A stretch of 8,066 nt of DNA, taken from JAHJFW01 sp038065635. Its GTDB lineage: Bacteria; Patescibacteriota; Patescibacteriia; 2-12-FULL-60-25. Within the stretch, counting starts at the first letter, position 1. Every line of letters begins with the position of its first letter. This document shows, in pieces, positions 4,560-8,066 of this stretch. The notes below the pieces were generated by a model that was not told the DNA's origin, did no database searches, and saw only the letters and a program-made list of their open reading frames with translations. The position numbers were made by a program, and so were the translations under genes. The DNA is taken from the NCBI GenBank assembly GCA_038065635.1, contig JBBTQP010000045.1:1-8066 (forward strand), in the 5' to 3' direction.

Positions 4560-6656
4560 TTACCGCGTCCTTCCATGCCTCAACTTTTTCTCCTTTTTCT
4601 GCCCCGTCTTTTCCCTTTTTTTTATCTCCTTCAAAATCTCGTTTATCTCATCTCGTAAAATCGCGGCGAGTTCGAATTCGAGGTCCCGAGCCGCATTCTT
4701 CATTTCCTCTTCCTTTGTTTTTAAGACCGTTTGCAAATCGCGAGTTTCGGCGCTTAATTCAAGTTTTAAGATTTCCTTTACGTCTTTTTCTCCAATGGAC
4801 AATCCTAAAATCTCACGCGTGTCTCTCACGGCTTTAATAATCGTCTTCGGGGTAATCCCGTGTTCCTCGTTGTACTTTAGTTGTTTCTCACGGCGGCGGT
4901 TGGTTTCGTTGATCGCGCGTTTCATCGAACCCGTCATGCGATCTGCGTAGAGAATAACTTGACCGCGAATATTTCTCGCGGCACGTCCTATCGTCTGGAT
5001 GAGAGAAACTTCGGATCTCAAAAATCCTTCCTTGTCCGCGTCCAAGATAGCGACAAGCGCTACTTCCGGAAGATCCAATCCTTCTCGAAGGAGGTTAACG
5101 CCGACTACGACGTCGTACGTTCCTTTGCGGAATTCGCTTAAAATCTCCAGACGTTCGATTGTTTTGATATCGCTGTGAAGATAGCGCGATTTTACTTTTT
5201 GCTCTGTGAGATAGTCGTTGAGATCCTCGGCCATTTTTTTGGTCAGCGTCGTCACGAGGGCGCGATCTCCGTTTTTGACGGTTTGTTTGATGCGATTAAT
5301 GACGTCGTCGATTTGGCTCAGACCCCCTCTAACTCCCCCTTCGTAAGGGGGAGGAAAGGAGGGGTTAGGGGAGGTCTTGGAGGAGATCGGTCGCACGATC
5401 ACTTCAGGATCCACCAATCCGGTCGGTCTGATTATCTGCTCTATTACAGCCGTGGAATGATCGTGTTCGTATACGCCGGGCGTGGCGGAGACGAAAATCG
5501 CTTGCTTGATCCCCTTTTCAAATTCGTTGAACGCGAGCGGTCTGTTGTCTCTTGCGCTTGGAAGTCGAAACCCGTATTCGACAAGCGTGTCTTTTCGAAC
5601 CCTGTCCCCTTCGGACATTCCGCGAACTTGAGGTACTGTGACGTGAGATTCGTCGACGACAAGAAGATAGTCGGAAGGAAAATATGAAAACAACGTGTCA
5701 GGCGAATCCCCTTCTTTTCGTCCGGAGAGATGCCGCGAGTAATTTTCTATGCCGTTGCAGTATCCGACGTTCTCGATCATTTCAAGATCGAAATGCGTGC
5801 GGCGTTCAAGACGCTCGGCTTCAAGAAGTTTCCCATGTTTCTCAAACCACTTGAGACGCTTTTCGAGTTCCGCGCGAATGTTCTTTATAGCTCTTTCACG
5901 TTCCGGACCAAGCGTAATGAAATGTTTTGCCGGGAAAACCCAAAGATCTTTTTGTTCGCGTAACGTCTTTCGAGTCACTGGATTTACAGCGAGGATTCTT
6001 TCCACTATTCCGCGCGGCACTTCAATGCGATAAAGCATTTCTTCGTTTGCCGGCATGACTTCCAACACACCGCCAAGTACGCGAAAAGACCCGCGCGTCA
6101 GATCGCTGTTCGTCCGAGTGAATTGCATTTCGATTAGTCGTTTCAAAAATTCTTCGCGCTTGAGATTCTCTCCGACGTTAAGATGAAGTACGGTTTTCTC
6201 ATAAGCTTCTGGCGCGCCGAGTCCGTAGATGCATGAAACAGAAGCGCATATGATTACATCCTTGCGAGTCAGAAGCGCTTGAGTGGCACTGTGACGCAAG
6301 CGATCAATCTCCTCGTTTATCATCGCCTCTTTCTCGATGTACGTATCACTCTTGGCAATGTATGCTTCCGGTTGATAGTAATCGTAGTACGAAACGAAAT
6401 ACTCGACCGCGTTTTCCGGAAAGAACTCTCGGAATTCGTTGCAGAGTTGCGCTGCGAGCGTTTTGTTCGGAGCGAGAACCAGCGTAGGTTTTTGAATCTT
6501 GCCGATCACGTTAGCGATTGTGAAAGTTTTTCCGGTACCTGTTGCACCGAGAAGAGTGAGAAACTGATCCCCTTTTTTGACATGTTGAACCAACGCCTCG
6601 ATTGCTTCGGGCTGGTCTCCGGATGGTTTATACAAACTTTTTAGATTGAATTGCAT
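4560..6656 (-). CDS. uvrB: Excinuclease ABC subunit B (UvrB) with an in-frame insertion
   Basis: UvrB is the damage-verifying helicase-like subunit of nucleotide excision repair, loaded by UvrA and then bound by UvrC. Visible motifs, in order: Q-motif-like SGDQPEAI (12-19); Walker A GATGTGKT (37-44); the beta-hairpin region YFVSYYDYYQPEAY and EKEAMINEEIDRLRHSAT (about 86-124); DESH (335-338); SATPG (390-394); motif V VGVNLLREGLDLPEVALVAILDADKEGFLRS (by parts, 518-548); motif VI QTIGRAARN (554-562); and a C-terminal UVR helix pair (about 648-675) that contacts UvrC. The 698-residue length exceeds the usual roughly 660-675. About 21 extra residues sit at about 425-445, between DPEVIVRP and QIDDVI, where relatives read directly from VRPTKG to QIDD. 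The extra peptide is encoded by a palindromic repeat. The ATG at 6656 is fixed by an upstream in-frame TGA 6 nt away. A family 1 repeat ends 6 nt upstream, and no Shine-Dalgarno is seen. Confidence 0.97.
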   Translation of the reverse strand: MQFNLKSLYKPSGDQPEAIEALVQHVKKGDQFLTLLGATGTGKTFTIANVIGKIQKPTLVLAPNKTLAAQLCNEFREFFPENAVEYFVSYYDYYQPEAYIAKSDTYIEKEAMINEEIDRLRHSATQALLTRKDVIICASVSCIYGLGAPEAYEKTVLHLNVGENLKREEFLKRLIEMQFTRTNSDLTRGSFRVLGGVLEVMPANEEMLYRIEVPRGIVERILAVNPVTRKTLREQKDLWVFPAKHFITLGPERERAIKNIRAELEKRLKWFEKHGKLLEAERLERRTHFDLEMIENVGYCNGIENYSRHLSGRKEGDSPDTLFSYFPSDYLLVVDESHVTVPQVRGMSEGDRVRKDTLVEYGFRLPSARDNRPLAFNEFEKGIKQAIFVSATPGVYEHDHSTAVIEQIIRPTGLVDPEVIVRPISSKTSPNPSFPPPYEGGVRGGLSQIDDVINRIKQTVKNGDRALVTTLTKKMAEDLNDYLTEQKVKSRYLHSDIKTIERLEILSEFRKGTYDVVVGVNLLREGLDLPEVALVAILDADKEGFLRSEVSLIQTIGRAARNIRGQVILYADRMTGSMKRAINETNRRREKQLKYNEEHGITPKTIIKAVRDTREILGLSIGEKDVKEILKLELSAETRDLQTVLKTKEEEMKNAARDLEFELAAILRDEINEILKEIKKREKTGQKKEKKLRHGRTR
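5320..5377. repeat. Family 3 palindromic repeat inserted in frame in uvrB
   Basis: An outer arm AGACCCCCTCTAA (5320-5332) pairs with TTAGGGGAGGTCT (5365-5377) with two mismatches. Inside it a perfect 9-bp stem, CTCCCCCTT/AAGGGGGAG (5333-5341 and 5345-5353), closes on CGT; 11 nt (5354-5364) bulge out. The extreme C/G strand bias is unlike the rest of uvrB. Read in the uvrB frame it encodes roughly KTSPNPSFPPPYEGGVRGG without a stop. Similar GC-rich palindromes with this kind of reading frame are scattered through many bacterial genomes; I recall the type but cannot search here. Confidence 0.88.
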
Positions 6657-6662
6657 GTCTCA

Positions 6663-6752
6663 TGTCATTCCCGCGGAGGCGGGAATCCATTTCCTCGAAA
6701 TATAAGGAATAGTATTTTTACGGTCTGGATCCCCGCCTCCGCGGGGATGACA
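6663..6752. repeat. Family 1 paired-hairpin repeat, non-coding copy B
   Basis: The left arm TGTCATTCCCGC..GCGGGAATCCA (6663-6689) and right arm TGGATCCCCGC..GCGGGGATGACA (6726-6752) are inverted. The spacer shares TTCCTCGAAATATA and ACGGTCTGGATCCCCGC with copy A, so A and B are true copies of a defined element and not chance hairpins. It occupies most of the space between the divergent uvrB and DUF5671 genes and ends 6 nt from the uvrB ATG. Confidence 0.92.
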
Positions 6753-6781
6753 GCGAAATGTTGGATGTAACTATACAAAGT

Positions 6782-6811
6782 CTGGCATATTTTGCGGAAA
6801 AATGCTATAAA
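6782..6811 (+). promoter_or_regulatory. Putative extended -10 promoter of the DUF5671 gene
   Basis: CTGGCA (6782-6787, 4 of 6 to the -35) is followed after 18 nt by TATAAA (6806-6811, 5 of 6 to the -10), with TG one base before the -10 (6803-6804). The start of transcription would fall about 5 nt before the ATG at 6824. This supports 6824 over the upstream in-frame ATG at 6758, which would lie before the promoter. Confidence 0.5.
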
Positions 6812-6823
6812 TTTGGCAACAAT

Positions 6824-7459
6824 ATGAATATAGAATTACAAACATGTATCCGAGAAGCACTGTCAAAAGGCGTTGCTCGCGCCAAGATAAAAGACGCTTT
6901 GCTTAAAGCGGGATGGCGCGAGGATGAGGTAAAAACATCGCTAGAATTTTTTGCGGACGTTGATTTTCCGGTTCCTGTTCCGCGGCGTAAACCGTATCTG
7001 AACGCGCGTGAGGCATTCTTGTACCTGGTTTTATTTTTCACTCTCTATATTAGCTCGTTCAGTTTCGGCACGTCACTCTTCCAATTTATCAACCGCGGCT
7101 TTCCAGATCCACTTCAAGCTTCCTACATGATCGAAGCAACGTCGCAGACAATTCGTTGGAGCACGTCGGCGATGGTTATAGCATTTCCAGTCTACTTGTT
7201 TGTTTCGTGGCTTTTAACCAAGGCGATTAAAAAAGATCCGGACAAGCGGAGCTCAAAAGTCCGAAAGTGGTTAACATATATCACGCTATTTGTTACAGCT
7301 GGAATTTTGATCGGCGACTTGATTACACTCGTCTACAACTTTCTCGGCGGTGATCTAACCACTCGATTTATTCTCAAGGTGGTCGTAGTTGGTGCGATCG
7401 CGGGATCTGTTTTCGCTTATTACCTTTGGGATCTTCAAACTGAAGAAAAAGAAGTATGA
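6824..7459 (+). CDS. DUF5671-family four-helix membrane protein
   Basis: With the start at 6824 this is 211 residues. Residues about 5-43 form a small helical, UBA-like segment (IREALSKGVARAKIKDALLKAGWREDEV), a type often placed in front of membrane domains in CPR proteins. A Pro/Arg hinge (about 48-58) leads to four predicted membrane helices at about 64-87, 113-135, 149-170 and 181-202. The membrane part matches DUF5671 as I know it: AREAFLYLVLFFTLYISSFSFG, then a RWSTSAMVIAFPVY helix, KVRKWLTYITLFVTAGILIGDL and the ending YYLWDLQ. Function is unknown. An in-frame ATG at 6758 was rejected because it abuts the repeat and precedes the promoter. There is no Shine-Dalgarno; the start context is CAACAATATG. 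The gene overlaps the next by 4 nt (ATGA), so the two are probably translationally coupled. Confidence 0.87.
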   Translation: MNIELQTCIREALSKGVARAKIKDALLKAGWREDEVKTSLEFFADVDFPVPVPRRKPYLNAREAFLYLVLFFTLYISSFSFGTSLFQFINRGFPDPLQASYMIEATSQTIRWSTSAMVIAFPVYLFVSWLLTKAIKKDPDKRSSKVRKWLTYITLFVTAGILIGDLITLVYNFLGGDLTTRFILKVVVVGAIAGSVFAYYLWDLQTEEKEV

Positions 7460-7929
7460 AAAACATAAACATCAGAACGGTTTTCGCGTGCATCGCTTCT
7501 TTGGCGGTTATTGTCGTGGCTGTAATTGGTTTCGCTCTTTCCGGTACTCCCCAGGAACAGCGTTTACGAAGGACTGACCAACAGCGGATCATGGATTTGC
7601 AGAGTATCTCATCGTCCGTTGATCAATACTGGTATCTCAATCGACAAATGCCCCCTGATCTTCAAACTTTATCAAAACAACGCAACGTCTATATTTCATC
7701 GCTTAATGATCCTTCGACAGGCGCTGCATACGAATACGTTAAAACCACATCTTCAACGTATGACTTGTGCGCCACGTTCGATACGGACAGCGAAAAAGAT
7801 CCAAACAACATCAGTTCTCCGAGAATGCCAACGGAAACATTTTGGTTCCACCCCGTAGGTCGTCATTGTTTCCACTTGGATATTCAAAAAGATAAATTTG
7901 CTGCTCCGTTTCCTGTTTCAATCGAATAA
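7456..7929 (+). CDS. Membrane-anchored pilin/pseudopilin-like protein
   Basis: This 157-residue protein has one N-terminal membrane helix (about 9-29) and then a soluble domain. The soluble part follows a pseudopilin (GspG-like) layout: RIMDLQSISSSVDQYWYLN (44-62) as the end of the long helix, PPDLQTL (66-72), then DPSTGAAYEY (85-94) and YDLCATFD (102-109), a pattern common in pseudopilin C-terminal sheets. C105 and C138 could form a disulfide. However, the N-terminus has no prepilin peptidase site (no G-F/M-T-L-x-E), so it is probably a membrane-tethered relative and not an assembled pilin. The start overlaps the DUF5671 stop as ATGA and is preceded by purine-rich AAGAAG, the best Shine-Dalgarno-like sequence in the window. 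The joint operon suggests the two proteins act together at the membrane. Role unknown. Confidence 0.78.
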   Translation: MKNINIRTVFACIASLAVIVVAVIGFALSGTPQEQRLRRTDQQRIMDLQSISSSVDQYWYLNRQMPPDLQTLSKQRNVYISSLNDPSTGAAYEYVKTTSSTYDLCATFDTDSEKDPNNISSPRMPTETFWFHPVGRHCFHLDIQKDKFAAPFPVSIE

Positions 7930-7941
7930 GTAAAAGCATAT

Positions 7942-8038
7942 CTGTCATTGCGAGCTCCAGCAGGGGCGTGGCAATCTAATCAGAGGAGATGTCACTCTTA
8001 TTAGATTGCCACGTCGTTGCTACTCCTCGCAATGACAG
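7942..8038. repeat. Family 2 paired-arm palindromic repeat
   Basis: This 97-bp element has perfect 13-bp ends, CTGTCATTGCGAG (7942-7954) and CTCGCAATGACAG (8026-8038). It also has perfect 14-bp inner inverted repeats, CGTGGCAATCTAAT (7967-7980) and ATTAGATTGCCACG (8000-8013). Each arm is 39 nt with an unrelated 12-nt centre. It begins 12 nt after the pilin-like gene's stop. A hairpin here might limit read-through, but there is no T tract. Confidence 0.9.
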
Positions 8039-8042
8039 GAGA

Positions 8043-8066
8043 ATTAGATTGCCACGTCGTTGCTAC
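8043..8066 (-). repeat. Partial second copy of the family 2 arm, cut by the window end
   Basis: These 24 nt are identical to 8000-8023, the start of the family 2 right arm, and run off the window. Only 4 nt (GAGA, 8039-8042) separate it from the complete element, so arms are tandemly reiterated. An assembly break in such a repeat would not be surprising. Confidence 0.85.

Noticed and set aside
5175..5687. Plus-strand 170-codon ORF opposite uvrB
   Set aside because: The minus-strand uvrB frame carries all conserved helicase motifs. The opposite ORF has no recognisable features apart from the translated palindrome.
6758..6823. Upstream in-frame ATG giving 22 extra residues to the DUF5671 protein
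   Set aside because: It lies 5 bp from the repeat, before the best promoter, and the extra residues do not resemble the family. The start at 6824 begins the recognisable helical module.
7456..7545. Type IV prepilin signal in the 7456 protein
   Set aside because: The N-terminus MKNINIRTVFACIASLAVIV lacks the G before the cut site and the Glu at +5. Only the downstream domain is pilin-like.
7942..8038. Intrinsic terminator of the DUF5671 operon
   Set aside because: The inverted repeats are strong, but no T tract follows and the same sequence is reiterated as a repeat arm, so it is a repeat element first. Any termination effect is secondary.

Overview
The window looks like part of a Candidate Phyla Radiation (Patescibacteria, probably Parcubacteria-like) bacterial genome. 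This is inferred from three things: the style of the DnaG N-terminus, a DUF5671 membrane protein next to a pilin-like protein, and AT-rich, mostly Shine-Dalgarno-free gene starts. TGA serves as a stop codon for at least two genes (ends at 4081 and 7459), which argues against the CPR lineages that recode UGA. The placement rests on recognition of protein families, not on a search.

Layout: a minus-strand tRNA-Asn(GTT) (2-76) is divergent from a plus-strand DUF3592-type membrane protein (168-875). Next comes a long run of minus-strand genes, read right to left: uvrB (6656-4560), a small membrane-anchored protein (4539-4081), a GIY-YIG nuclease (4035-3748), dnaG primase (3563-1872) and the primary sigma factor rpoD (1788-883). 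dnaG-rpoD is the core of the classical macromolecular synthesis operon, here without rpsU directly upstream. rpoD is interrupted by a run of exactly 100 N (1606-1705), so its region 1.2 is missing from the sequence. To the right of uvrB, a divergent plus-strand pair with a 4-nt ATGA overlap encodes a four-TM DUF5671 protein (6824-7459) and a pilin-like membrane-anchored protein (7456-7929).

The most interesting layer is repetitive DNA. Family 1 consists of paired, inverted hairpin arms with TGTCATTCC outer ends. It occurs as two short non-coding units (3612-3705 and 6663-6752), which share a conserved spacer, and as one unit (3712-4066) in which the space between the arms is filled exactly by the GIY-YIG gene. 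That gene's GTG start lies in the conserved flank of one arm, and its stop lies directly next to the other. This looks like a nuclease-bearing mobile element with derivatives lacking the gene. Family 2 (7942-8038, plus a partial arm to 8066) has the same paired-arm design with a TGTCATTGCGAG end. Family 3 is a 58-bp GC-rich palindrome inserted in frame inside uvrB (5320-5377), adding about 21 residues to an otherwise well-conserved protein.

The core genes serve replication priming (DnaG), general transcription (RpoD) and nucleotide excision repair (UvrB). Family 1 units sit just upstream of both the dnaG and uvrB start codons, so repeat insertion may have reshaped the leaders of these housekeeping genes.
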